Source of the DNA: Nemopilema nomurai
Taxonomy: Eukaryota > Cnidaria > Scyphozoa > Rhizostomeae > Rhizostomatidae
NCBI GenBank assembly: GCA_003864495.1
Contig: ML133388.1
Span: forward strand, 2,294,738 to 2,358,737
Direction of reading: 5' to 3'
Length of the DNA: 64,000 bases
Part shown: positions 13,394 through 25,112 of the stretch, piece by piece
How positions within the stretch are numbered: the stretch's first letter is position 1
Layout of the letters: each line of letters begins with the position of its first letter
The notes under the pieces: generated by a model
Database searches by the model: none
Told to the model about the DNA's origin: nothing
Seen by the model: the letters and a program-made list of their open reading frames with translations, nothing else
Program-made: the position numbers and the translations under genes

Positions 13394-14004
13394 GTATGTT
13401 GTCTCATTTGATTATCCACCCAAAAAGGTATTACAAGAACTACGAAGCAAATGTACCTCTTTTTAAGCTGGTTTTTTAGAAATGATTTGACGCCCACTTT
13501 TACTAAACAGGAACTTTGAAATAGTACATTGGAGCATTATTGAATGATATTTTCATAGTTTTTTAATGGGACTGACGTGTAAGAGCTGGCCACTAAAGTC
13601 TATGCAAAAAGATTGCCCTAGAATACATTTTGACGCAAAAACGACAACTTTTTCGGTCTTCAGGATTTTGAGTGTTTACTCCTTGTTGCGATTTCAGCTG
13701 TGTTGATATATTCAAGACTGAGGTGTCGTTTGCAATTGGCGATTAAAACTCAATGTTCACCCTTTTGCCTTTATTTTTATCCTTTGTCCATTTAGAGATA
13801 GGATTTGTTTGTTTGTGACGATATTCTATTGTGGAAACCGTATCTATATGGCAAAATGTTTGGACCCATTGAGAAATGACCGTCATCTTATAAAAAAATC
13901 TACTTTCTTCACTCCCACCACCTCTTGATAGAGCTTGACACCTTTAATCATAGATGTAGTGTCTCATGTATTTTAATGTTAATCATTTTCTTCACCTTTT
14001 CTAG
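13394..14004 (+). other. Dishevelled intron, 0.6 kb
   Basis: It runs from GTATGT to CCTTTTCTAG. I see nothing further in it. Confidence 0.9.
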
Positions 14005-14083
14005 GCCCGGTTAATTCGACACACGGTTAACAAGATAACCTTCTCTGAGCAATGTTACTATGTTTTTGGAGACCTTTGCGGAA
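14005..14083 (+). CDS. DVL: Dishevelled, third DEP-domain exon
   Basis: The acceptor CTTTTCTAG ends at 14004 and the donor GTAAGT begins at 14084. It enters in phase 0 and leaves in phase 1. The protein reads ARLIRHTVNKITFSEQ then CYYVFGDLCG, which is essentially identical to the end of the DEP domain in vertebrate DVL. The last base, A, combines with the next exon to make Asn, giving CGNL as in vertebrate CGNM. Confidence 0.98.
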
Positions 14084-14932
14084 GTAAGTAAACCATTTCT
14101 TTGCTCCTTTGAGAACATATCAATTACGTATGTGAAAAAGATCCCCTGTCCAAAAGCAGCCTAAATGTTTAATTATGATGAGTGAAATGAGCTTAAATAG
14201 TTAAGTTGTTTAAATTCGTTATGAAAAGGTTAAATAGTTGTATTAAATTTTTTCGAAACTTGTAATGGTTTTTAAGAATAAGATGGTTTCCTATGTTCTT
14301 TTAAGAATGAAAGTTAGATAGATCCTTTCGAATCTTTCTTAAACAATCAACACTCTATTTAGCTTTCTTTGCAAGTAGAATTTTTCTTCTTTGATTAACT
14401 TAAATCAAGGAATAATTCAGCTGAAATTATTGCTAGAAATTCTAGAAAAGGCAGATGCAAATTGAAAACTTGTACTGTGGAAAAGTTTCATTAAAATGTG
14501 CTCGTTAATTTCGATCAAAGATCGTTTTTCTGTATGGTGTAAATGAAGGCATATTTTATTCAAGTGTTGCGTTTTCAGTAAATTTTTCTAAAAGGAAGAC
14601 ATTTGCTTTTTGTCAAAACTAGCTCTTGCAATGAAAATTACACGACCAAACTCATAAATTTACTAATAATACCAAACGGTTTTTACGAAACATTTTGCAT
14701 ATCCCAATTATGACTCAAATTTTGAAACTTTGCATTGACTCAATTATGACATATCTTTGTAAAGCAGTAATGTTTTGTCAATTGATTACGCTTGTTAATG
14801 CGGCAGGTATTTCGTGAAAATATTTCATTATTGGGATTTTGTTCAATGATTTCGCTTTTGTACACCTATTTAGTTCATCAGCTTCGATTCACATTATTCC
14901 TGGATTTAACTTGCAAATGCGCTACTTTTTAG
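14084..14932 (+). other. Dishevelled intron, 0.85 kb
   Basis: A strongly AT-rich intron from GTAAGT to GCTACTTTTTAG. The last 93 bases happen to be open in the exon frame from an ATG at 14839, but the acceptor at 14931-14932 and the family alignment put the exon start at 14933. Confidence 0.9.
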
Positions 14933-15516
14933 ATCTTACGTCACTGACTTTGAATGACATCGATGGTAGTGATGACCAGGACACGTTGGCGCCACTCGCA
15001 TCTTTGCCAGGCGGGTCGAGCCAAATCGGCTGGATCGGAATGCCGCAGCCGATGCCCGGCGGCTCCCAAGTGGGCCAGATCTACCCGCAAATGCCGCCGC
15101 CGCCCTCTTATACCCAGGTTCAACAGGGCTACGGCTTGCCCACCGACTTGCAGTACGCCCAGTATGCACAGTTTATGGCGCAGCATCAAGGAGTCACCAT
15201 GATTCCATCCTCCGCTCAAAGCGTGAGCAGCGGCAGTGGCTCGCAGAGGAGCGGCTCTCAAAAGAGCGGCACGCACAAAGAGATGGACCGGGAAACCGTG
15301 CGCAGTAGCGGATCGTCGGAACGGAGCGCGGCCAGCAGCCGCCTAGAGAAACCGGACGACCGGGACCGCATTAGTTTACGGGACGATATAAGTGTGAGCG
15401 GCAGTGAAATGGGTAGGGACATAGGGTCTGTGCCGTCGAGCATCAGTGGAAGTAGACAGAGTTTTCGAATGGCCATGGTAAACCCGATGAACGAGTTTTT
15501 CGTCGATGTTATGTGA
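14933..15516 (+). CDS. DVL: Dishevelled, last coding exon with C-terminal tail
   Basis: This exon encodes 194 codons including the stop TGA at 15514-15516. It starts NLTSLTLNDIDGSDDQDTLA and continues with PL, the conserved segment right after the DEP domain. A Gly/Pro/Gln/Tyr-rich stretch follows, with PPPPSY, a PPxY motif that could bind WW domains of NEDD4-family ligases. Next is a Ser/Arg-rich region with many RSGSQ-type and SSGSSER segments, plausible kinase targets. The end, SGSRQSFRMAMVNP then MNEFFVDVM, is the conserved Dishevelled C terminus, which in the family can fold back to occupy the PDZ domain. The exon is more GC-rich than its flanks, as expected for coding sequence. Confidence 0.98.
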
Positions 15517-15705
15517 TGGATTCGGACAGGACATGGTTTGAAAGGAAGCCAATTTGCAACCTGAGATAGCGAGCGTTTCGTTTTTATTGATGCATGGACT
15601 GCGTTTCTCAGACCGTATGTTGCAGATTTAAAACCGCCTTGTCTTCCGTTTTGAGATGTTTCATGAATGACCAGTGAAATTTCGCAAGACTTAAAGCTTG
15701 GATAG

Positions 15706-15738
15706 TTACGTCACGTTTACGTCACATTTACGTCACAT
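15706..15738. promoter_or_regulatory. Three TTACGTCAC sites at 11-bp spacing
   Basis: TTACGTCAC occurs at 15706-15714, 15717-15725 and 15728-15736, in the same orientation, as three 11-bp units TTACGTCAC(G/A)T. The core TTACGTCA is the reverse complement of TGACGTAA, an ATF/CREB-type bZIP site. An 11-bp step is close to one DNA turn. Whether it works as DNA (bound by bZIP proteins) or as RNA in the 3' UTR is unknown. Confidence 0.5.
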
Positions 15739-16770
15739 GTGACTCGAACTTCTGTTGGCGACGGAGATCGAAAGACGTGTGGCATGCTAATTCTCAGCAT
15801 GGCTTGCCGAAACGAGGCCAGTTTTACATATATGTTCAGTACCTGTTTCAATATGGAGACCAAGATACCATTTGAAGAACCGAACGATGCTTATAAGAGA
15901 AGCTGGCATCCGGGAGCCGTTTTCTCTTCATATCCCGATCCATTGAAGCAAGGAGGAAGAAAAATGCAAGGTTAATCAGTTACGCCACGGCAGAACGTTT
16001 CGAGCTAAAATGCGACAGTAAGACAACCTCGCTGTCCGTGGATTCGTGATATTTACAGAGCATCAGTTCTGACAGCAACTGGGTCCATATTTTACCATGT
16101 CAAACAGTACATTCTCTTCGTCATCATTTAACATCCAGTAAAGGTTTGACGATGTGCAGTCTTATATTAGATGTAGTTAGGAATTTGTTTTGACAGTCTC
16201 TATTTTTGTTTGATGTTTTCTTCTGGTGTGCTAGGCTCTGCCTTGGCAAGTTGCACTTAGGCATGTTCTCCCCCAACCTTTAGACATGACCTTCCTTCTC
16301 GTGCTGGAAGAAGCAATCTTGAAGTTGGTGACGTCATCCGTTTTTGTTGCCAGTTCCCTTGCAAGTATCTTGGTCAGAAATGGATCGATTTGACCCTTTT
16401 TTCATTGTAAATATCAACCTTCAAGCGTTCAAAAAAGCCTCCCTTGTCCTAACAAGTTGGTTTAAAAGTTTGTTTCGATAAAGCAAATTTCGTTACGAAG
16501 CTATAAAGAAACTTTTCATATGTTAGTTACTAGTTGTAACTCACCTTATCGTCTAAATCCTTATTGTGTTTCACTACATCGTTTTGCCATTCATGCTGGA
16601 AACTTGTTCTCTTGTTGTTAATTTTTATAATCTGTAATATAGTGTGTTGTCGATTTAATGGCGAGCTTACCTACCAAAACAAATTAAAACTAAAAATGCT
16701 AAAAATAATGTCATTTTTGCGAACAGTTGTCATCTGATCAACAGGAACTGATTTTTTTATGTTTTAATTA

Positions 16771-16776
16771 AATAAA
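16771..16776 (+). terminator. Candidate polyadenylation signal AATAAA of Dishevelled
   Basis: AATAAA sits 1255 bases after the stop codon in an AT-rich setting (TTTTAATTAAATAAATGCG). It is the first canonical hexamer I noticed after the stop. Confidence 0.55.
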
Positions 16777-17018
16777 TGCGCTCTTCATGCGAAGAAAATA
16801 GTGTTTTGCTTTCTTTTCGTTTTTCTCAATACATGCTGTACCTAATTGGCCAAAATTCTGCCCCCTCCCCCTTATTGGCGTTAATTCTGGTAGGGTGCGT
16901 TAATTGGGGCTGGCGTTTTCCGGGCAGTTTTTTTTTAAATTCAAGGAAAACCGGCGTCAATGTTTAGCAAGCCTCAAAACTTAAGTGCGGCAAAAATTGT
17001 GGTATAGGCGTGCTCAGG

Positions 17019-17372
17019 GATGTTTTTGTTAATCACAAGGCTTGAAAGCAAGAAAACAACAGCATTCGTTCCACTCTGTTTTCTCCAGTAACCCCCCTCC
17101 ACTCCCGGAACAAACCAAGATATACATACTCAAGATAACAAAAGCTATTTCCTAACGTCATTCAAACGGTTAATGAAAGTGGCATCTTTAGAAATATCGA
17201 TTTATAAACTTCCAATTCTTAAAAAAATATCGATTTTATCTCTGAAATTTTAAAAAAACCATTTATAGTAAAACGTATCATAATGTACAATAATACTTAG
17301 TTCATTTTCAAAAAAGGAGATATGGCCAGTAAAGTGAAATATACACCGATCAGTGTTTTCCTCTCAACATTA
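17019..17372. repeat. Interspersed repeat, copy 1
   Basis: This shares with 17848-18262 the landmarks CTTGAAAGCAAGAAAACAAC, TCTCCAGTAACCCCCCTCCA, CGGAACAAACCAAGATAT, TAGTAAAACGTATCAT and CCGATCAGT, in the same order. This copy is shorter, with internal deletions. No terminal inverted repeats or coding sequence are evident. Confidence 0.9.
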
Positions 17373-17847
17373 AATATTTGAAAGAATCATGTTCAACGAA
17401 ATCTATATAAATGCGAAGTTGTCCGCTTTGTGGGATTTCGAAAAGGATAAACCACTAAACACACATTTCCACGAGGACTTGAAAAACGGCCGATACAAAT
17501 GAAAAATTCTTAGACCTGTTCTTATGGGCTTTTTGAAAGTTTATGGGAATGGATTCTCTGCGCACTTTTGTGGCCTGATCACTCTTTATCTTGACGTACC
17601 CTTTAGGGTAGCATACCCTTTATAATTCGTGGTATTTAGTGAAGGGTAGAAATTTTCATTAAAAAGATAATCTTGAATTATTGTGATTATATGGTAAAAA
17701 TCATGGAGGAAGTGCTTTTGAATTTAGTTTAAATTGAAAAAGTCAGTACAAGAAATTTAATGATAAAGGCCAGTTTTTAAATTCACGGAACCCATTTTAC
17801 CCAAATTTCAAGTACAAAAGTTTCTTGTGTTGTCTGGTTTGCCTTCT

Positions 17848-18262
17848 GATATTTTTTGTTAATCCTGAGGCTTGAAAGCAAGAAAACAACACAGAATCTG
17901 GAGCATGCGTTTCGCTCTGTTTTCTCCAGTAACCCCCCTCCAATCCCGGAACAAACCAAGATATGCTTACTTAGGATAACAAAAGCAACGGTTATTAGAA
18001 AATCGGTGATATACGATTATTCTAACAATGCCCTTGACGTTATTTATAAAAAACGGTTAACGAAAGTAACATATTTAAAAATACTTGACCAAGAGCCGAT
18101 TAGAATCCCTTTCCAATCATTAAAAAGTATCAATTTTATCGCTGAAATATTAAAACAAACTATTTCTAGTAAAACGTATCATTTATAATATCTCCTTCAT
18201 TTTCAGAAAAGGAGATTAAAAGCCAGTAAAATGAAATATAGACCGATCAGTTTTTTCCTTTC
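17848..18262. repeat. Interspersed repeat, copy 2
   Basis: This is the longer copy of the repeat at 17019-17372, in direct orientation about 830 bases downstream. It happens to be open for 110 codons from 17856. The protein resembles nothing I know and the other copy does not keep the frame, so I treat it as non-coding. Confidence 0.9.
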
Positions 18263-19372
18263 CGGTTTGGTTTGGTTTGCCTTCAGGTTAAACATGCATC
18301 ATAAATGAATATACTACACGAGTTGGTTGATTTCTTCGGTGCTGCAAGTGGCAAGAACACTGCTGAACACAGGAAGCACTCGTTATTTGTAGAACCTCTA
18401 CGCTTGCCCCAGCCCTAAAAAGTTTCTTATTTCTTTCTACAAAGAAAAGTTTCTCATTCAAAATTTGAAGACTAATGCTCTCAAGGTATTCTTGTATATG
18501 CCTTAGGATTTGAAAACCACTGAATAGCGTAAGTTAATTCTCATGATACATGAAACAGTTTTTATAGAATGAATTGAAACTGGCTCTAAATTCCTTGCAT
18601 TTCGAAAGCCACTAACTGCAATCAAACCTGGGTCTTGTTAGTTTGTATTTGCGCACACCCCAAGCAATATATGTGCCACGACATCAGTTGTAAACACAAC
18701 GTTTGCCTAAGCTCGATTTGTGGCCTAATCCGTTACTCTGTGACCTTGTCCGTGATTAAGTCTTAAGGCTTCTAACGATACGTCACTTCTAATAAATACT
18801 TCATAGTAACACGTGCTCCGATCATTCACAGCTTCTTGTCTGTCTATTTGAAGTTCATCTTTTTTGCTTTCGTCTACCATCATGTCAGCAGACACTTTTT
18901 AACTCTTTGGTTAAACTTTATTGAATAGTTTTCAGTAATTCGTTTCCGTCTTTTATGCGAGAAAGTGTGCTTAAAATATCACGTGCTTCCGATTTTTATC
19001 CAACTCAATAAAGCCATGGCCTAGGCATATGGTTGAAACTGCAGGTTCTGAGAGCTGGTCGCAGACCCACCTAGGTTATTACCAGACAACCATACGACAT
19101 TTTCCTTTGCTTAGCTAGAAAATGTGATTGAAATTTATCTGAATAAACAAAGGACCTATAACTGATACTTGTGTATCACCTTTCGACGCTTCGATACAGT
19201 CGCTGTAAACTGAGTTAGCTTTCAATTGTCATTGTTTATTAGTTACATATCAGTTGAGGTCCATTAAACAGAGGCAATTTGCTGTTAGATTGCTGCAGTT
19301 CTCATTCAGCAATTACAAATACACAACATTTTACTTCCTTCAACCTTCAGATGATTTGCAGCAGGAGATGTT

Positions 19373-19445
19373 CTGTTGTTGCTGTTGCTTCTGCTGCTGT
19401 TGTTGCTGCCACTGTGTTCCCACCGCTGTTGTTGTTGTTGTTTCA
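19373..19445. repeat. Imperfect TTG/CTG microsatellite
   Basis: A run of trinucleotides alternating GTT, GCT and TGC, interrupted by GCCACTGTGTTCCCACC. Open frames across it give poly-Cys or poly-Ala/Val, which reflects the repeat itself. Confidence 0.85.
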
Positions 19446-19541
19446 TCGCTTCTCACATACCCATGTTGTTAGTTCCAGCAAGCTAATTGTGTAATGATTC
19501 ATTTCATTATTACTACCTTTGATACATTTCATTCTTTGTAG

Positions 19542-19595
19542 CTTTTAGAAGCATTGCGTGGAGATGCATGTGATCCTTTAATCAAACATCCACAA
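19542..19595 (+). CDS. Candidate small exon upstream of the PH gene
   Basis: A 54-base segment lies between a pyrimidine-rich acceptor (CATTTCATTCTTTGTAG, ending 19541) and a donor GTAAGA at 19596. Frame 0 is open for exactly 18 codons (LLEALRGDACDPLIKHPQ). It ends in phase 0, which fits the phase-0 start of the next candidate at 23948. I recognise no domain. It could equally be a non-coding 5' exon or a chance pair of splice-like sites. No initiating ATG exon was found upstream. Confidence 0.35.
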
Positions 19596-22500
19596 GTAAG
19601 AAGCTTATTCCTCCATTTCAAACCTTCCAGACTTGAAAAGCATTTGCGCCTTCTTGGAAGTTCTTTCCTTACGTTTAGAAATGCTTCTTAAGATGCAACC
19701 AGCATTTGTGAAATCGTTTCATAAACATAAACATATGGATTGCAATGGGGTCATTTAGCTTCGATGTTTTGCTGCCCTCTCTCCGTCAAATACATTCCGT
19801 TAGAATGCATCTTTGAGAGTACGCTAAGCTTAAGGAACAAGCGGAGCAGTAGTTATTGCAAGGTAATGCGCTTAAAAAAATTTGCTTCTGACTATATTTA
19901 ATGATTGATCGAATCGAGCCTGTAGCAATAGGAAACAAGAGCTCTGAAAGCCTCGAAGGATCTGTTTAATTCGGTCTTCTTGCAGTTTCTCAAGAAGGAA
20001 ATGACAACAAGGTTGAATTGCTCGTAGTACAAACTTCGCTTAGCCCAACTTCCGTTGGCAAATACTTTTGTGATTTTTAAACGAGTCGAGTATTATTCAG
20101 CCTCGAGATGTTTGAAAATTTATGTCAAATTACTAGCTTTTGTGAGAAAAGATCAATTGTTCCTTTCGTATCGAAGCACCGTGGATGTTCTTTTCCCGGC
20201 AGTCTTTTCGCCGCCCTTCCTTGGCATTTGCTGGTCGTGTTAAACTTGAAGTACCTTACAACAAAAACCGACGGAAATTGTACTTTATGTGGTTTCAATA
20301 ACTTGTACTCGTTTCGCAATAAAAGAGGAATAGTATTACCTTCAAGATTTCCTTCTTCCTTTTCTACCGACGTCACGAACTAGCTGATTCCCATTTCTGT
20401 GCTACGACTCTTGTTTCCATAGAGAAGTTGATTTGGCCTCGTTTTGTTTATGTCTCGCTTCAACTATCACACATAAACCAATTAATCGAAAAGATTTAAT
20501 TATCCGGGATATAATTATTTCTCACAGTTTAAATACAAAACAGGTACTACTATTCATGCTCTTGAATTGCTAGTTTACTGCAAGTTGCTGCTGTGAAATA
20601 TTACAATGAGCTTTATTTTTCAACACAACTAAGTGTTACATTCTTTTGTGAAGTTACGTGTGAAAGTTTCTAATTATATTGAAAGTTTTTTAAAAAAAGG
20701 CCTACGTTCGTATTATATTATCCGATTTGTGAAATGGTCCCTTCTCCCTAACGCAGTATATAGATAATAGCTTGACCTTACCTTCATTTTGTGAATCACC
20801 ATTTTCCTTCGCACAAATGGAAAATGAAATGCATCACCTCGAATTTATCCCAAGCAAATCTTTAAAATACCCATATTGGGGCTTATTCATACCAAAGCTT
20901 TTCGTAAATGAGAAAAATATTAGACAAATTAAAACTTTTTAAACTAATTTGAGGCCTAGGATAAAACGTGACTTACTTAAGATATGACGTAATTCCTTGA
21001 CTTCAAAAATAGCGGGCATTCTTTGAGAACAGGGGAGTACTGATTCACAATGCTCAGACAGCCGCCCTATTCAATGCTTGCGAGTGAAATTCAATGGCGC
21101 GAAAGGGCTTCCGATTCGGGAATGTTGTATTTCTGACAGCTTTAGAATACCCATTGATCTACATTGTGCTACGAGGAAAGCAAGTGGCTGCCATCGGTGT
21201 TGGCCTCTGATACTTTTTCGCAGATAAAAAGACGGGCCTCAAAGTAAATAGCTGACAAATATTAGAAATTTTCACCGCATATTGGGATGTTTGTCTGGTA
21301 AACATTGCCAAAGCTAGTTTTAGCAACATGCATTATGGCAGGCCAGTGGATATTTGATTCTGGATTTGAGCCTTTTATTTGCACGGTAAACACAAATAAT
21401 TGCACGCTGCTGGCTCAGATCAGGTGAGGAGTTAAGGACGATCAGGCACTGCATCAATTGGAAAAGAAGAGAGAAGCAGGTACGAGTTGTCCCCTCATTA
21501 CGAAGGATTAGCAAACTGATTTCCATGCTAATCACAGTTTCACTTCTCCACACTAACCCAGCTAAATCAATTGCACTTATGCTAATCGCAATGGCATAAG
21601 ATTTCCTCTCAAAATGTGTTGTTTAAACTCGATATCTCACACCGCGTCGTGCTGTAGTTTCGTATTGCCAATTACTAGAGAAATTTAATGTCGGCCTTAC
21701 GAATGTGGTAATGGAAAATTGCTTCCCGAAAATTCCCAACACAGCGTCTTAGCTTAATCGTAGTGTGTGTTCACTTCTTAAACCAAAGCTGAACATAACT
21801 TGGGTGATTTTTCGTAATTGTCAAAATAAATCAGTTGAGGTATGTTTTGTCACCGGGATAGCGTATCTATCGCTTCAATGTTAACAGGACGAAGCTTGAA
21901 ATAGCAGCCAAGCACATGTGTATGGTATTTACGGTTGTTGATCATCAACTGCACAAACTTGCATTATAACCCTTGGAAATACGTTTGCATGTTACCGTAT
22001 ATTCTAAATGATTTATATCTGACCTTGACTTTTTCAAAGGGCAACGAGGTACAGAATATTTTTAAATGGACTTAATTTGTAATCGCGTCACGCACGTCGA
22101 AGGAATTAATCGGCATGGCTTGAGAGTGCCGATGCCCAAGGAAGGCCACGGATGAGAATCAACATTCAAACTTGCAATTTCCCATTTAACCATAGTCACA
22201 CGGAAAACATTTTTTTTTATGTTTTCTACCGTACCGATCATCTTTACGCGAGAAGCGACAAGACAAATTTGACACTGAAGTCTAGGCCTGCATTTCCAAT
22301 GTGGATGTCTTGAAAATGTATAGGGGTTGGAAAATCACACACGCACAAATCTAGAATTGATTCCTAATTCAGATAAAGTCGTTGATAAAAGAGAGCTATA
22401 AATAATTATTTTCAAGCCTTGTCTGTAAGGGACATTTTGACTTATTTTCATAAATTTAGCTTTTGGCCTCTTTAGATTAGACGTTTTTGCTGATAATTAA

Positions 22501-23947
22501 ACTAACTTAATTTGCAAGACTAAATTCATTTTTGGAACATGATAGTTTCCACAGCCTACTACTGTAACAAATTCCTGCATTAAACGCCCCGCTTTGAAAA
22601 TTGGTGTCCCTTCAGAGTCGGTCTTGCTCAATTCACAATGTTTGTATGAAAATTACTAAGCGACTGTTTAAATTCCTGTCAAATCAAAATTCCTTTGTTC
22701 GAAACCATACAAAAGTAGCAATTGATAAATATATCTTGACCCTTTAACTCTGTTGAAATACCGTTTGTTCTTGACTGTCAGTTATGTAAATATTTTGTGA
22801 ACTGCAAATGGAAGACGTCGTTTTGTTAGGTTTGCTGTTTGTTTTGAAATCTTTTCCTTTTACTCACATCAGAATGTTGCCATGACCTACAAATAGCATA
22901 TTTTGTTATTCTGTATCCAAATCACCCTATAATCTTTTAAATTATTTTTGTTTTTGTCTATTACGATCTTGTAATAAAAGAATAGTTTGTGAAGGCCCTA
23001 TTAAGTGTAGTATTGTTTGAACTTGTCATAAAATGGCCTGCGAAATAGTTTGTCACCAGTGCACTGGTTTCAAAGTGGCAGTCTTAAAATAGAACAATGC
23101 CAGCTAGTAAGATTCAATCGGGCTAGGTTGTAGTTCTTTGACAATTTTTCTAGAACTATTCTTATAATATAAAGGGCTATTACGTGTATTTTTGAAGAGA
23201 AACCAAGTCTGATAGGCAGTTTCATTACTTTACTGGCCTTTTCGCTATCAAAAGCTCCTTACATGTGGTCGTTTGTTAGGAGATGAATTTTCTGGACGTT
23301 CCTTCAAGGTGAAATGCTATTTCGAAGAACGATAGATAGTTGCAATTTCGATGCAATGAAATTGCTCTACACAACCCTTGCAAAATTAGCAATTGCAAAA
23401 TGGGCCTCTAATTATAAAACTTTCTTAGCTTTTTTCAACTTTAATGGAGTTTTTCCTTAACTTTCGAAAGGAAACATCCAGTCTTTAATGCAATGCTAGG
23501 AAATAGTCAAGACTGACTATTTTGCATAGGGGTGGAAAACTGCAGTAAAGCGAAGAATCTATGCAATATTCAATACTACCTAACAATCCATAACGTTTTC
23601 TATAACCCCATAAGTCAAATTTCTCAATGCAGCTGCCTAGATATTTATCAAAAGTCCCTTTGGGGGTGGTGATGCCCTTGCTGCAACGGGCAGCGAATCT
23701 CAAGGGAACAGCCCAAGCGTGCAGGGGTAACCGCCCCATTACACACATTGTAATGCAAGATGCAGCGCATTCGATCCTGCCATGTTGCCATGCATCTAAA
23801 ACTCACGTTATCCAGAATGCTCGTTCGATTGAGCAGTCGGCAACCTGTCGCCCATTGTTCTATTATGCTCCATGTCTAGCCTTGTTTTGAAACAGGTGAC
23901 CAGTAAATAATATGATATTCTGTAATTAAATGGTGGTCTATTTTCAG
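19596..23947 (+). other. Probable intron of the PH gene, or intergenic
   Basis: An AT-rich stretch of 4.4 kb with scattered short open frames and no recognisable domain or strong repeat. It ends with the acceptor CTATTTTCAG at 23938-23947. Confidence 0.45.
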
Positions 23948-24015
23948 GAAACGACGAGCGAGCACTGTTTGCAATTGCACAAGAAGAAACTGCTCTTGCG
24001 TCCTAGGCATATCAG
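23948..24015 (+). CDS. Candidate small exon upstream of the PH gene
   Basis: This 68-base segment follows CTATTTTCAG and precedes a strong donor, CAG|GTAAGC. Frame 0 is open and reads ETTSEHCLQLHKKKLLLRPR then HI, leaving AG, which pairs with the first G of the exon at 42425 to make Arg. It is more GC-rich than its surroundings. The basic run HKKKLLLRPRHIR is the only notable feature. It is coding or 5' UTR depending on the acceptor used at the PH exon. Confidence 0.5.
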
Positions 24016-24524
24016 GTAAGCGCGGCCTCCAATTTCGTTCTTTATTTACTTCTGTCGTGAGGAATTCTACCCTTTCACGCGAGGAATTCCCTCTCTTTAT
24101 TCCTTATCATGCAACGTGATTTTCTGCTTGCTGCAAAGACTGAAGTTTGGCCACAAGTGGTCTTATCTGTCGATCTTAATTATTTACTCAATAGTCCCTT
24201 GTTTCTGATTGTATCGTGTTATAGACGGACAGGAAATTGCAGAACTGATTTTTATCAGTGTACAATCAGCTTGTGCCAGTGCGTTAAGAATGATAGTGTA
24301 CAAAAAGTTATCGATCATCTACTTTGTTCCATCAAATTAACTTATCGAAGTCAACTTTAATGTAAACATGGCAGTCTTGATCTTTAATCTTCAACTTTTT
24401 ACCATAATCATAAAAATAGTCGCATTCTTATAAGTCAAAATTATAATCATGATCGTTATTGGCAGCATCACCTGGGTCTTTGTCATAGGCATCCCTTAGG
24501 CATCAAAAATACCCCTTAAGGCAA

Positions 24525-25112
24525 AGTCCCCGTCTTCAAATGTGGAAGAAAGATCCCCCTGTCAAAATTTGTAGGCGAAGACCCTCTCTGCAAATTTGAA
24601 TGGAAAGACCCCCATATCAAATTTGGAGGCAAAGTTCCCATTATCGAATTCAGAGACAAAATATCCGTCTCCAAATTTGGAAAGAGAGTCCCCGTCTTCA
24701 AATGTGAAAGAAAGATCCCACTGTCAAAATTTGTAGGCGAAGACCCTCTCTCCAAATTTGAATGGAAAGACCTCTATATAAAATTTGAAGGCAAAGTTCC
24801 CTTGATCGAATTCAGAGACAAAGTCCCCATCTCCAAATTTGGAAGAAAAATCCCCCTGTCCAAATTTGCAGGCGGAGACCCCCTCTCCAAATTTGAATGG
24901 AAAATTTGGAGGCAAAATTCCCATTTCTTGAATTTTCAGATAAAGTGCCCGTTCACAAATTTGTAGTTAAAGTCCCAATCTTCAAATTTGAAAGAAAAAT
25001 CCCCTGGCAAAATTTGAATGGAAAACCTCCTCTTCAAATTTTGAGGCAAAGTTCCCCACTTTCAAATTTAGAGGCAAGTCTCCGCTCCAAATTTAGAAGC
25101 AAAGCTCCCCTC
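24525..25112. repeat. Degenerate minisatellite, ~22 copies of a 27-bp unit with a 162-bp higher-order period
   Basis: Units of about 27 bases carry CAAATTTG(G/A)A-type cores followed by purine-rich and then CCCC-rich stretches. Six units form a 162-bp higher-order repeat: AGTCCCCGTCTTCAAATGTG occurs at 24525 and again at 24687. The last third is more decayed. Because 27 is a multiple of three, the minus strand reads a nine-residue repeat (for example KFGDGDFVS, KFGERVFAY), split into two adjacent open frames. I see no start or splice context that would make it a gene. Confidence 0.9.

Larger units (their letters stand above)
15517..16776 (+). other. Dishevelled 3' UTR (inferred)
   Basis: Sequence after the stop codon runs without another gene to a canonical AATAAA at 16771-16776. 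I take this as the likely polyadenylation signal, preceded by AT-rich sequence. It contains the TTACGTCAC triplet at 15706-15738. The exact cleavage site and any earlier signals cannot be fixed from sequence alone. Confidence 0.6.
16777..19541. other. Intergenic region or first intron between Dishevelled and the PH gene
   Basis: No coding segment was recognised. It contains the two-copy repeat at 17019-17372 and 17848-18262. Two CACGTG E-boxes occur near 18811 and 18979. The transcription start of the downstream PH gene may lie here, but I cannot place it. Confidence 0.5.

Noticed and set aside
17856..18188. Plus-strand open frame of 110 codons
   Set aside because: Lies within a repeat whose second copy does not keep the frame; no family resemblance.
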